Shown here: positions 35,836 to 44,974 of the stretch, piece by piece
Position numbering within the stretch: the stretch's first letter is position 1
Layout of the letters: each line of letters starts with the position of its first letter
Assembly (NCBI GenBank): GCA_003058495.1
Contig: QBVC01000037.1
Span: 1 to 51,705 of the forward strand
Reading direction: 5' to 3'
Source: a gamma proteobacterium symbiont of Ctena orbiculata
Lineage (GTDB): Bacteria; Pseudomonadota; Gammaproteobacteria; Chromatiales; Chromatiaceae
DNA length: 51,705 bases
Notes under the pieces: model-generated
What the model was told of the DNA's origin: nothing
The model's input: only the letters and a program-made list of their open reading frames with translations
The model's database searches: none
Translations under genes and position numbers: made by a program

Positions 35836-35862
35836 GCCGGCGTTTTACGCCGGCTTTTTTTT
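35836..35862 (+). terminator. Rho-independent terminator of the LolA/DUF1302/RND operon
   Basis: GCCGGCG, loop TTTTA, CGCCGGC, then eight T residues (35855-35862) form a textbook intrinsic terminator 44 bases after the RND stop. A second dyad (GCTGAATCATCGATTCAGC, about 35808-35826) lies just before it. Confidence 0.93.
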
Positions 35863-35902
35863 GCTATTGGTCTCGATCGCATTTTTATGCTACCAATTCC
35901 CT

Positions 35903-36577
35903 ATGCCTGAACAGTTATTCGACAGCTGGCCCGATAGATACCGGCGCTGGTTTGAAACCCCGATCGGCCGGCTTGTCAAGGTGTACGAGTCGCGCTTGAC
36001 CTTGCGGCTGTTACAGCCGCAACCGGGCGAGATGATCCTCGATGCGGGCTGCGGTAGCGGGATATTCACCGCGCCCATGCTCGATGCGGGAGCGCAGCTG
36101 GTGGGAGTCGATCTCTCAGCGCCGATGCTGGCCGAGGCGCGGCGGAATCTAAGGGGTGACCGTTTTAGCGCTTCGGTGGGCAACATCTGCGCACTGCCTT
36201 TCGCCGATCAATCCTTCGACAAGGTTGTATCGATCACTGCCCTGGAGTTCATCGAGGATGCCCAGTCCGCCATCAATGAACTGTTTCGTGTCTCCCGCAC
36301 CGGCGGCAGCGTGGTGGTGGCGACACTGAACAGTCTCAGTCCCTGGGCGGAACGCCGAACCAAGCAGGCGGAAGGGGATCCGGGGTCGGTGTTTCGCGAG
36401 ATCTACTTCCGCTCTCCGGCCGAGCTTGCGGCCCTCGCTGCGTGCCCTGCAAGGATTGAAACCGCGATCCACTTTCCCAAGTCGGCAACCCCGCAGGAGG
36501 CCGCGAGGTTGGAGGCCGAGGGTGAGGCGCACAACCTCGACAGCGGTGCCTTTGTCATCGCCCGCTGGACGGTTTGA
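35903..36577 (+). CDS. SAM-dependent class I methyltransferase
   Basis: With the ATG at 35903 (MPEQLFDSWPDRYRRWFETP) the protein has 224 residues. The SAM-binding glycine loop is LDAGCGSGIFTAPML (about 46-60). Next come the acidic VGVDLSAPML strand end, the adenine-contacting ALPFADQSFDKVVSITALEF, and VSRTGGSVVVATLN. These are UbiE/COQ5-like methyltransferase-11 features, but the substrate cannot be assigned. It stands alone just after the terminator of the RND operon. The upstream part of the frame (before 35903) lies on the terminator and is not translated. Confidence 0.87.
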   Translation: MPEQLFDSWPDRYRRWFETPIGRLVKVYESRLTLRLLQPQPGEMILDAGCGSGIFTAPMLDAGAQLVGVDLSAPMLAEARRNLRGDRFSASVGNICALPFADQSFDKVVSITALEFIEDAQSAINELFRVSRTGGSVVVATLNSLSPWAERRTKQAEGDPGSVFREIYFRSPAELAALAACPARIETAIHFPKSATPQEAARLEAEGEAHNLDSGAFVIARWTV

Positions 36578-36741
36578 CCGGGCCTTCATTCCTTTATTTC
36601 CCATGGATTCAGCCTGGTGAATTAATCGCCTATTCCAACTTCAGTGATCTGATCTCAAGCCGAAAAGGATTTTATAAAAGAAAACTATATATGGCTGGAA
36701 CCTGCAGGCCGGTCTCATAATCAGCCATATGGGGCTTGTAA

Positions 36742-38484
36742 ATGAAAGGAAATCATATTGCGGAATACCGCTATGTCGATCCCGATACCAAGAATCCCGT
36801 GCTTCTCTACAGCGATGAAGTGCATGAGATCTATTGGCTTGGTATCCCCGAACATACTGCATTTCGCAGCAACATCTACCTGATCAAGTCCGGCGACGAG
36901 GCCCTTATTGTCGACCCGGGTCATCAGGCCTATTTCGAGAGGACGCGCAACCGGGTGGAACAGATCATGGACCCTGCACGGGTCAGTGGTCTCATCATCT
37001 GCCATCAGGATCCGGATGTGGCAGCCTCGATAACCCAGTGGCTGCAACTCAACCCGGGAATGCAAATCATTACTTCACCAAGGACTAATGTACTCCTGCC
37101 GTACTACGGTGCCAGCAACTACCGTTGGCACAACGTGGTTGACGATTCGAGCTTCATTTTTGAGAGTGGAAGGCGGATCAACTTTATCGAGGCGCCTTTT
37201 CTGCATTTCGCGGGGGCATTCACCAGCTTTGATGAATCGAGCGGGTTTTTGTTGTCAGGCGACATATGGGCCGCGATCCAGCTTGAGTGGCGACTGATAG
37301 TGGATGACTTCGAACAGCATGCCTCGGTACTCGATCTCTTTCATTTGGATTACATGGGGTCGAATATTGCCTGCCGTGGCTATGTGGACAAACTGCAGGA
37401 TTACACAATCGATGCAATACTGCCCCAGCACGGTTCGATAATCGATTCCGCCAATGTGGAAAATGCATTGCATTATCTCGAGTCGTTGGTGTGCGGTACG
37501 GATATTATCTATCCGCATCTGACAAACGGCGTACCGGACGAGTCGGAATCGAGGATTATGGAACTTAAGCAGCAGGTAAAATTGCTTAAGGAGACATCAC
37601 AACAAAGCGACCTTGTGCGAAAACGGTATCAGGATTCACTCGCAACCCTGAAACAAAAGGACCTCGAGTTAAAACAGAAAAAGAGGATGATCGAGAAGGA
37701 TCTCGAGATGCTGAAAAAGATGCAGCAGGAGTTGGTCGAAAAGGAGAAGATGGCCGCATTGGGCACTCTGGTCGCAGGTGTCGCTCACGAAGTCAATACC
37801 CCAATCGGTGTTGCAATAACATCTATTTCTTCCTGCGGCGAAGCGCTTAAAAGTGTGAAAAAACGCTACGAGGAGGAGGAGTTGTCGGAAACGGATATGG
37901 AGATGTTCCTGGAGACCGCCGCTGATTCCATGCGGCTTACCAGGTCGAGCCTGGAGCAGGCGGCGAAATTGATCAGCAGCTTTAAAAAAATATCGGTAGA
38001 TCAAAATATCGATGACATGCGGGAAATAGATGTCAATGAATATCTTCTCGATATTATCAGGACTTTCTATAATCAGCTGAAAAAAACAAAAATCGAGGTC
38101 GATCTTGAATGTCCCCAGGGGCTGATTGTCAGGACCTATCCGGGGTCGCTGGCGCAGATACTTAACAATCTGTTGTCGAATGTAATCAGCCATGCCTATG
38201 AGGCGGATGAAAATGGGACCGTGATGATTAAGCTTCACAAGGAAGATGGTTTTCTGTACATGGTATTTACAGACCAGGGCAGAGGCATGGATGGGACGTT
38301 CAAGGAATCAATATTTCAACCGTTTACTACTACCGCGCGCAGCAGAGGTGGTAGTGGCTTGGGATTGAACATTGTCTATAACCTGGTTACACAGCGTTTC
38401 GGCGGCGAAATCAGCGTTGAGAGCGAACCTGGGAAAGGTAGTTGTTTCTACCTGAAACTCGCTGTAGAGGAACAGGGAGTGTGA
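36742..38484 (+). CDS. ODP (di-iron, FprA-like) sensor histidine kinase
   Basis: The 580-residue protein fuses a metallo-beta-lactamase-fold ODP domain (about 20-265) to a coiled coil (about 270-335) and a histidine kinase (about 336-580). The di-iron ligands H88, D90, D92, H155, D174 and H230 match the flavodiiron ligand set in the first five spacings (88/90/92, +63 to 155, +19 to 174). The extra His after the Asp pair is missing (D92-V93), and there is no flavodoxin domain. The kinase carries the phospho-acceptor H349 (GVAHEVNTPIG), an N-box (NNLLSNVISHAYE), G1 (DQGRGM), an F box and G2 (GGSGLGLNI). It has no membrane segment. It directly precedes the HD-GYP regulator gene, so it probably phosphorylates that protein in response to oxygen or redox. 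Confidence 0.87.
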   Translation: MKGNHIAEYRYVDPDTKNPVLLYSDEVHEIYWLGIPEHTAFRSNIYLIKSGDEALIVDPGHQAYFERTRNRVEQIMDPARVSGLIICHQDPDVAASITQWLQLNPGMQIITSPRTNVLLPYYGASNYRWHNVVDDSSFIFESGRRINFIEAPFLHFAGAFTSFDESSGFLLSGDIWAAIQLEWRLIVDDFEQHASVLDLFHLDYMGSNIACRGYVDKLQDYTIDAILPQHGSIIDSANVENALHYLESLVCGTDIIYPHLTNGVPDESESRIMELKQQVKLLKETSQQSDLVRKRYQDSLATLKQKDLELKQKKRMIEKDLEMLKKMQQELVEKEKMAALGTLVAGVAHEVNTPIGVAITSISSCGEALKSVKKRYEEEELSETDMEMFLETAADSMRLTRSSLEQAAKLISSFKKISVDQNIDDMREIDVNEYLLDIIRTFYNQLKKTKIEVDLECPQGLIVRTYPGSLAQILNNLLSNVISHAYEADENGTVMIKLHKEDGFLYMVFTDQGRGMDGTFKESIFQPFTTTARSRGGSGLGLNIVYNLVTQRFGGEISVESEPGKGSCFYLKLAVEEQGV

Positions 38485-38487
38485 GTG

Positions 38488-39993
38488 ATGACTAAGCTGT
38501 TTTTCTCACGTGGGACAAAGAAGAAAGCGCTCCCCGGTGCGGGTTGGAAAGTGCTTATTGTCGACGATGAAGAGAGCATCCATGAAGTGACGGAGCTGGC
38601 GCTGAAGCACTTTGATTACAAGGGCAGAGGCATCGAGTTCATCTCTGCCTATACGGCGCAGGAGGCAAAAGATATTGTCCGCAAGGAGCGGGATATAGCA
38701 ATCGTTTTGCTGGATGTGGTAATGGAGACGGAGAATGCGGGTTTTGAGGTTGTTGAGTACATTCGAGATACCCTGGGTAATAACCATGTTCGTATAATCC
38801 TGCGTACAGGCCAGCCGGGTTATGCACCGGAGCATTATGTCATCGACCACTATGATATCAATGACTATAAAGAGAAGACCGAGCTCACCCAGGAAAAGTT
38901 GTATACCACCGTACGCATGGGGCTCAAGTCCTATGAAGATATTACGTCGCTGAACAGCCAGAGAAGGTCGCTTGAATATATCGTGCAGGCCGCGCCTGCA
39001 ATATTCAAGATTACGACACTGGACAATTTCTTCCGCTCAATTCTCAATTCCGTGATTGATTTGCTGGGCATATCGGAAGGCCACAGTAAAGTGGATCTGC
39101 TTACCGGCTTTGTCGCCTACCCGATATCAGCACAAGGAGAGTATAAGGTCTGTCATGGTATCAACAATCATGGCGATTGGGAGGAGGAGGGGTCGAAGAT
39201 AGCCGTAATGCTGCATAGGCTCCATCCTCAACTCGACAACATCCAAGGTGCCTTTAATGTAGAAGAGGGAACTTTCGCAATCCCGATTAAGGACAAGAAC
39301 GAGATTGTGGCCGCTATATTGCTGGAGAACCTGGGCGAGATAAGCGAGCATAGCAAGCGGTTGTTGAATATCCTCTCGATGCAGGCGAGTTCCGCATTCA
39401 AGAATATCGATCTGTTTGAACTGCTATCTAAAGAGCACCAGGAAACGATCAATATATTGGCGATGGCCTCGGAGCTGAAGGATGAACATACGGGCGATCA
39501 TATCAGGCGAATGGAGACGGTTACCCGGCTCTTGGCGGAAGAGCTGGGGATCGATGAGGAGGATGCGATCCATATGGGGCATGCGGCGACACTGCACGAT
39601 ATTGGCAAGCTGTCGGTTCCAGACAGTGTCCTGCAAAAACCCGGTAAACTATCTGACAATGAGTTTGATATCATCAAACTGCACACATTGAACGGCGAAA
39701 AAATATTGGCTGGCCACAGTCAATTCGAGATGGCCCGCGAAATCGCCATGACTCACCACGAGCACTATGATGGCAGCGGCTATCCAAACGGACTTGCGGG
39801 AGATGATATACCCCTTTGCGGGAGAATTACCGCATTGGCCGACGTCTACGATGCGCTGTCCAATGCAAGGCCTTACAAGGACGCCTGGCCGCTTGATGAG
39901 GTGTTGGAGTTGATCTGGAATGAACGCGGGAAACAGTTCGATCCGGAAGTGGTGGACGCCTTTTTTCGACTGATAGAGCAAAACTTGATATGA
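38488..39993 (+). CDS. REC-DUF3369-HD-GYP response regulator (candidate c-di-GMP phosphodiesterase)
   Basis: The 501-residue protein has a receiver domain (about 21-145) with acidic VDDEES (25-30), phospho-acceptor D76 (IVLLDVVMET) and a conserved Lys region. A DUF3369 linker follows (about 165-315). The HD-GYP domain (about 318-490) carries HDIGK (H370, D371), H399, the paired HH (423-424) and DGSGYPNGL (428-436). Those residues fit an active phosphodiesterase that would lower c-di-GMP. The start at 38488 (MTKLFF) follows GGGAG and the stop of the kinase gene, so the two are coupled. It is the natural phosphorylation partner of the ODP kinase. A degenerate catalytic site cannot be excluded without structural comparison. 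Confidence 0.93.
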   Translation: MTKLFFSRGTKKKALPGAGWKVLIVDDEESIHEVTELALKHFDYKGRGIEFISAYTAQEAKDIVRKERDIAIVLLDVVMETENAGFEVVEYIRDTLGNNHVRIILRTGQPGYAPEHYVIDHYDINDYKEKTELTQEKLYTTVRMGLKSYEDITSLNSQRRSLEYIVQAAPAIFKITTLDNFFRSILNSVIDLLGISEGHSKVDLLTGFVAYPISAQGEYKVCHGINNHGDWEEEGSKIAVMLHRLHPQLDNIQGAFNVEEGTFAIPIKDKNEIVAAILLENLGEISEHSKRLLNILSMQASSAFKNIDLFELLSKEHQETINILAMASELKDEHTGDHIRRMETVTRLLAEELGIDEEDAIHMGHAATLHDIGKLSVPDSVLQKPGKLSDNEFDIIKLHTLNGEKILAGHSQFEMAREIAMTHHEHYDGSGYPNGLAGDDIPLCGRITALADVYDALSNARPYKDAWPLDEVLELIWNERGKQFDPEVVDAFFRLIEQNLI

Positions 39994-40023
39994 GCTGGTC
40001 TTGAATTGAAAAGGAAGGTCAAT

Positions 40024-41511
40024 GTGAGACGGTCAGATTTGCGCAAACTTCTCGCCATCTTCTCGATGCTGTTTATTGCACCGGTTATGCTCTTGTTCGG
40101 TATATCCGCCTGGCTGTATCTCAACGAAGTGGAGACCGCGGAAAGAGTTACCCATCAAACGGAGAAACTGCAGCTGGCGCAGAGCAGGGAAGTGCTTGAA
40201 AATCACCTGCACAATGCTATCCGTGACCTGATGTTCCTGGCTGATATCGACGAACTGCGGCGGCCGCCAACATTTTTTGATCAAAACCGAAGCAATGAGG
40301 CTCTAGTCCGCCACTTCAAATCAATGGCGGAGAGGAAGGGGCAGTATGACCAGATACGGTTTCTTGATCCGTCAGGGAAAGAGATGGTTCGGGTGAACTA
40401 CCGCGACGGCGGAGGCGTGAACGTTGCCGAGCCCAATCTGCAGCACAAGGGTGGAAGATATTATTTCACCGAAACGATGGTGAAAGGGCCCGGCGAGGTG
40501 TTCGTGTCGCCGATGGATCTTAATGTCGAGCATGGGGTTATAGAGTCGCCGTTCAAGCCGATGATTCGCCTGGCAACCCCCATTTACGACGATTCCGGCA
40601 ATAAGCATGGCATGGTCATTATCAACTACCTTGCAGGCAAGCTCATGGCGTCACTCAAGGTGCAAGCCGATATGTCACCAGCCAAGCTGTTATTGCTCAA
40701 TCGCGACGGTTACTGGTTGAAAGGGGAGTCGCCTGCTGACGAATGGGGCTTTATGTTTCCAGAAAAGCAAGGGCTCGTCATGGCGAATCGTTACCCGGAT
40801 GCCTGGGGGGCAATTAGCGGTGGCGAATCAGGACAGATAAGCAGTGAATACGGCCTGTTCACTTATACAACCCTTGCCGTGGAACAATTGCTGGCAGACC
40901 TGGATCTGAAGCACGAAGCCGCTGCCGGCGCGGCTGACGGACAATCTACGTTGTGGAAGCTGGTGCGCTTTATTCCGCAAAGCGGGCTTGAACAGCCGGC
41001 AGATGCATTGGCCGAGCGATATCTTGCGGTGAATGGAATACTGCTCATGGTATGGGGTGTTGTGGCGTTGTTGCTAAGCCGGGCGAGGCTGTACAGGATC
41101 GAGGCGGGCCGGCAGTTGCATGACAAGGAAAAGAGAATCAGTGAAATCGTGAACAGCGCATTTGATGCAATCATCACGATAAACGAGAGGGGCATCATCG
41201 AAACCTTCAACCCGGCAGCATGCAGTATGTTCGATTACCGGGAGGGCGATGTGCTCGGTCAAAAAGTCAATATGCTGATGGCCTCCCCGAATCGTGAATA
41301 CCATGACCTGCATATACAGAACTATATAGAAAGTGGCATCGGAAAGTTCATCGATAAACCAGGCCGGGTTACCGGAATAAGAAGCGACGGAAGCGCGGTT
41401 GAAATTGAGATCTGCATCGGAGCAAAACAGGTAAACGATCATTGGCTGTTCACGGCGATATGTCGACGCTATCAGCAAGCTGACGATGGTGCGGGTAAAT
41501 TGGCTGTTTAG
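40024..41511 (+). CDS. Membrane sensor with periplasmic dCache-like domain and FixL-like PAS, no output domain
   Basis: From the GTG at 40024 (AAGGAAGG ribosome site 5 bases upstream) the protein has 495 residues. It has an N-terminal helix (about 10-33), a large periplasmic domain (about 35-333, including IRFLDPSGKEMVRVNYRDGG and RYYFTETMVKGPGEVFVSPM, as in dCache-type sensors), and a second helix (about 335-353). A cytoplasmic PAS follows (about 372-483). The PAS resembles FixL, including H427 (YHDLH) where FixL has its heme-ligand histidine, and R448. It then stops: there is no kinase, GGDEF, EAL or methyl-accepting tail. It may signal through a partner such as the kinase two genes upstream, or it may be truncated. 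Two in-frame TTG/ATG alternatives upstream are poorer. Confidence 0.82.
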   Translation: MRRSDLRKLLAIFSMLFIAPVMLLFGISAWLYLNEVETAERVTHQTEKLQLAQSREVLENHLHNAIRDLMFLADIDELRRPPTFFDQNRSNEALVRHFKSMAERKGQYDQIRFLDPSGKEMVRVNYRDGGGVNVAEPNLQHKGGRYYFTETMVKGPGEVFVSPMDLNVEHGVIESPFKPMIRLATPIYDDSGNKHGMVIINYLAGKLMASLKVQADMSPAKLLLLNRDGYWLKGESPADEWGFMFPEKQGLVMANRYPDAWGAISGGESGQISSEYGLFTYTTLAVEQLLADLDLKHEAAAGAADGQSTLWKLVRFIPQSGLEQPADALAERYLAVNGILLMVWGVVALLLSRARLYRIEAGRQLHDKEKRISEIVNSAFDAIITINERGIIETFNPAACSMFDYREGDVLGQKVNMLMASPNREYHDLHIQNYIESGIGKFIDKPGRVTGIRSDGSAVEIEICIGAKQVNDHWLFTAICRRYQQADDGAGKLAV

Positions 41512-41545
41512 ACCCTGTTCATGATGGCAGTCTATTGGTGATCGA

Positions 41546-42385
41546 TCATGAACGGCGCTGGTTGCCGCCTCGCCTTTTCCCGCCACGTGACTGTCGCTTC
41601 AACTTGATATAGTTCCGTACTCTTTCTCCCAGAGGCAGGTGGCTGGAGGGACAGCTCGAGCTCAGTGATTGAGGGGGTTCGGGTACTTCGTCCCAGCTAT
41701 CGACGATCTGGCCGTCCGCCAGTTTGATCAGGCGTCCGGCAGCCTGCTTGACGTCCGGGTCGTGAGAGGAGATGAGAAAGGTCGTTCCGAAGCGGTGATT
41801 CAATTCGTGCATCAGACGGATAAGACGCCTGCCGGTCGTACTGTCGAGATTGGCCGTGGGCTCATCCGCAAGAATCAGTTTTGGATTCGAGGCAAGTGCC
41901 CGTGCAACCGCGACACGCTGCTGTTGACCACCCGACAGCTGATCCGGCCTTCGGTAGCCAAGGTGACCTATCTCAACCTCGTGCAGCCAGTGGTTCGCTA
42001 TCTCCATACTCTCTTTTCGGCTCTTCCCCTGCAGCTGGCAGACGTAGGCTACATTTTCACGAGCGGTAAATACGCGAACAAGGTTATAGGCCTGAAAGAC
42101 AAAACCGATATTACGCAAGCGGAACTGGGTACGCTGATCACTGTTCATGCCAAGGATGTCTTGGCCCAGCACCTCGACACTGCCGCTGTCTGCGGATTCC
42201 AGCGCGCCAACGATATTCAGCAGGGTGCTCTTGCCTGATCCCGAGCGTCCGGCGACGACCGCAAACTCACCGGCTGCGATCTCGAGGTTGAGTCCATGCA
42301 ATGCAGGAAACGGCATGGTGCCGACCCAGTAGCACTTGTGCAGGTTGCGCAAATCTATAATTGACGAATCCTGGTTGTTGCCCAT
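41546..42385 (-). CDS. ABC transporter ATP-binding protein (LolD/MacB type)
   Basis: The 279-residue ATPase has Walker A GRSGSGKST (46-54), the signature LSGGQQQRVAVARAL, Walker B LILADEPTANLDS and an H-loop SSHDPDV, all intact. FVFQAYNLVRVFTARENV is typical of the LolD/MacB/FtsE group that works with FtsX-type permeases, two of which lie just upstream. The C-terminal tail (about 240-279) is basic and extended. It is the last gene of the leftward operon LolA-like, FtsX, FtsX, ATPase, and is 34 bases from the 3' end of the convergent PAS sensor. Such transporters either extract lipoproteins/lipids from the inner membrane or drive periplasmic partners. Confidence 0.93.
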   Translation of the reverse strand: MGNNQDSSIIDLRNLHKCYWVGTMPFPALHGLNLEIAAGEFAVVAGRSGSGKSTLLNIVGALESADSGSVEVLGQDILGMNSDQRTQFRLRNIGFVFQAYNLVRVFTARENVAYVCQLQGKSRKESMEIANHWLHEVEIGHLGYRRPDQLSGGQQQRVAVARALASNPKLILADEPTANLDSTTGRRLIRLMHELNHRFGTTFLISSHDPDVKQAAGRLIKLADGQIVDSWDEVPEPPQSLSSSCPSSHLPLGERVRNYIKLKRQSRGGKRRGGNQRRS

Positions 42386-42404
42386 CTACTATCTGTTACC
42401 TTAT

Positions 42405-43655
42405 CTATTGTATGCGCAGCGCTTGACTCAACGACAAGTGGGTTGCTCTCCATGCCGGGTAGATGCCGGCCAACAAGGCGGCAATCAGTGTGGCGCTGAG
42501 AATTTTCACCGCCGAATCCGGGGTCAGCTGGGGATGGATCACAGGATCCATGTAGAAAAACTCAAAGGCGTTTGCAAAGCGTGTCAGGTTGATGCCTGAA
42601 TCGGCGAGGGAATAGACCAGTAGGCTGCCCCCCAGATATCCCAAAATTGCGCCGATGAAAATGAGCATCACGGCTTCCAGCAGCAGCATCAAAAATATCC
42701 GTATCCTGGTAGTGCCTATTGCAACGATGACGCCAAGCTCTTTCTGGCGTTCATGCAGAGAGATAAGCATGGTGTTGAGGATTTCAATAATCACCAGGAT
42801 AATCACAACCAGCAGGATGACGAAACCGTAGGCATCACTGAATTCCAGCCACTGTCTGACCATTGGGTCGAGTTCTTGCCATGGCATGATCTCATATTTG
42901 TGTTCAGACAACTGTTGGGTAAAGAGCCGGTAGAGGGCGTCGGTATGCTCATGGATATCCGCACGAATGACGATATCCGTGACCGAATCGCCCATTTGCA
43001 GCCATTGTTGTGCGCTGTTGAGGCTGATCAGGGCCAGGCTTCTGTCTATCTGCGGCGCCCCGGTCTCAAGAATGCCGCGGAGAAAAAAGACATCCGAGAC
43101 CATCTCGCCGTTCAATCGCTGTACCATCAAGATGATTCTGTCACCCAGCTCCGCGCCCAGGTTTTGGGCAACTGTATGACCGAGTATCAGGTCGTGGCTT
43201 ATGCCGGGTCTCAACCAGGTACCGCTAGTCACCCGCTGATCCATGGATGTCACCCATGTCTCCTGTTCCGGGTCGGTTGCCATGACCTGTACGCCAGCGC
43301 TGCTGCCGCCGACGGATGCCAGACCCGAAGTTCTGATACGCTGGGTCCAGCCCACTATTTCGCCATAGCTCTGCATCAGCCTTGAGACCTCTTCCGGTTC
43401 CTTGATCCGGTCATTGAGGTTCTGCGAGGCCTCGAAACCTGCGGCATGGATCTGCAGATGTCCGGTATAGCTGAGGATGAAGTTTGTCTTCATTTGGTTC
43501 AGCCAGCCGTCATTCAATGCACTCAGCAGGGTCAGCGTGGCGATGCCGAAGATCATGGTCAGCAGGGTAATCAGGGTGCGGCGCCGGTTGCGCACCAGAT
43601 TACGGGCGGCAAGATGCAAGTAGGTGATCGGACTTAGGCCTCGCGGGCTATCCAT
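42405..43655 (-). CDS. FtsX-type ABC transporter permease (second of two)
   Basis: The 416-residue protein has the type VII ABC layout. One helix lies near the N-terminus (about 23-48, NRRRTLITLLTMIFGIATLT). A large periplasmic region (about 50-285) follows, then three C-terminal helices (about 287-312, 328-355, 376-400). The C-terminal FtsX box is LISLHERQKELGVIVAIGTT. It resembles LolC/LolE and MacB permease domains. Its start overlaps the preceding permease stop by 8 bases (43648-43655), so the two are co-translated and likely form a heterodimer served by the ATPase at 41546-42385. The substrate is unknown; the nearby LolA-like protein suggests lipoprotein or lipid handling. Confidence 0.9.
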   Translation of the reverse strand: MDSPRGLSPITYLHLAARNLVRNRRRTLITLLTMIFGIATLTLLSALNDGWLNQMKTNFILSYTGHLQIHAAGFEASQNLNDRIKEPEEVSRLMQSYGEIVGWTQRIRTSGLASVGGSSAGVQVMATDPEQETWVTSMDQRVTSGTWLRPGISHDLILGHTVAQNLGAELGDRIILMVQRLNGEMVSDVFFLRGILETGAPQIDRSLALISLNSAQQWLQMGDSVTDIVIRADIHEHTDALYRLFTQQLSEHKYEIMPWQELDPMVRQWLEFSDAYGFVILLVVIILVIIEILNTMLISLHERQKELGVIVAIGTTRIRIFLMLLLEAVMLIFIGAILGYLGGSLLVYSLADSGINLTRFANAFEFFYMDPVIHPQLTPDSAVKILSATLIAALLAGIYPAWRATHLSLSQALRIQ

Positions 43656-44892
43656 TTCTTATCGCCTCCACGGGTTGCAGCTTGCTTGCGCGCCACGCGG
43701 GATAGAGACCCGCAAAGATCGAAGCGACAAGTATTACCCCGCTGGTGATGCCTAGATGGTCGAGCTTGAGATGAGGGTGGATCAGCGGGTCGACATAGAA
43801 CCGCGATGTTGAGCCGAGCAGGATTGAGAGATCGATGCCGTACTTGCCGGTGAATAGCACAATCACATAACCCAGGAGAATGCCGGAGACTATTCCCACT
43901 ATGCCTATCACCACCGCTTCCACCAGCAGAATAGCGGCAATCTGGTAACCCGTGGTGCCAATCGCCATCAATACGCCGAATTCTCTCGTCCTTTCCAGCA
44001 TGGAAATCAGCAGGGTGTTGAGTTCGCCCGCGAGGACGATGAACAGCACTACGCCGAGAAACAGATAGAGAAAACCATTATGCAGGCTTACCCACTCCTT
44101 CATCACCGGGAACATCGCGTACCAGGGCATAACCTCAAGCCGCTCCCCCTGCAGGGCTGCTTCGAGTTCGGCCGTCAGGGCGGGGACGCGACTTTCGTCG
44201 CTGCCGATGACGACCGTGGTTACCCGATCAGGCATATCGACCATCTGCTGCAGCGTGGCGAGGGTGGTAATCGCCATCCCCTTGTCGAGCCCCATTTCGC
44301 CGCTGGTGATGATACCAATCAGGGTGAAAGACTCAGCCAGCATGGCGCCAAAGCGGTCGTAGCCGATGATCACCACCTCATCGCCGAGTTTGACCTGAAG
44401 ATTGTTGGCGGTGGTCGCGCCGAGAATAATTGTGTATTCGTCTTCAGGGGCCAGGAATCGGCCGATCCCGATCCGTTTGCCGAGTTGGGTTACCTCTCCC
44501 TCACGCAGCGGATCCATACCAATCAACATTACACCCTGGGTGGTGATGTCGGAGGCGGCAAGGCCGAAGCTCTCCAGGCGCATGCTGTAACGGGATACAT
44601 CAGCCTGCCGCAGGGCCGCAACCACCTTTTGCGGATTGGCGATTGCCTTGGACAGTTCGGGATGCTGAAAAAACCCCTGGTGATGGATCTGTATGGAGCC
44701 AATGATGGCGTCCTGAAAGTTACCCAGCATGTTGCGGTGAAGGCCCTCGTTGAATCCCCAGAGAAAAATCAGCGAGGCGAGGCCGACCGCAATTGCACCA
44801 ATGGTGAGAAAGGTCCGGCGACGATGGGCGAGCAGATTTCGTAACGCTACAGTCAGGATGGTATTGATGACTGTTGAGGTTGACTGGTTCAT
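43648..44892 (-). CDS. FtsX-type ABC transporter permease (first of two)
   Basis: The 414-residue protein has the same design as its neighbour: N-terminal helix (about 24-45, RRRTFLTIGAIAVGLASLIF), large periplasmic domain, and three helices toward the C-terminus. The FtsX box is LLISMLERTREFGVLMAIGT. The ends of the two proteins are clearly related (IHPHLKLDHLGI / IHPQLTPDSAVK; AGLYPAWRASKL / AGIYPAWRATHL), so they arose by duplication and probably make a LolC/LolE-like pair. It starts 82 bases after the LolA-like gene. No lipoprotein-release specificity residue can be read confidently. Confidence 0.9.
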   Translation of the reverse strand: MNQSTSTVINTILTVALRNLLAHRRRTFLTIGAIAVGLASLIFLWGFNEGLHRNMLGNFQDAIIGSIQIHHQGFFQHPELSKAIANPQKVVAALRQADVSRYSMRLESFGLAASDITTQGVMLIGMDPLREGEVTQLGKRIGIGRFLAPEDEYTIILGATTANNLQVKLGDEVVIIGYDRFGAMLAESFTLIGIITSGEMGLDKGMAITTLATLQQMVDMPDRVTTVVIGSDESRVPALTAELEAALQGERLEVMPWYAMFPVMKEWVSLHNGFLYLFLGVVLFIVLAGELNTLLISMLERTREFGVLMAIGTTGYQIAAILLVEAVVIGIVGIVSGILLGYVIVLFTGKYGIDLSILLGSTSRFYVDPLIHPHLKLDHLGITSGVILVASIFAGLYPAWRASKLQPVEAIRNG

Positions 44893-44974
44893 CTGCTTAC
44901 CGGGAAGTGATTAGCCTGGTACCTGTATTCAAGGATTATCCATTTTCCGCATCCACGGTACCAGTATGCGTCAA

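Noticed and set aside
33870-35882. 670-residue antisense frame over the RND transporter
   Set aside because: Complement of a strongly conserved gene; low-complexity His/Gln-rich translation with no homology.
36149-36604. Second gene within the methyltransferase
   Set aside because: Opposite-strand frame without homology or ribosome site.
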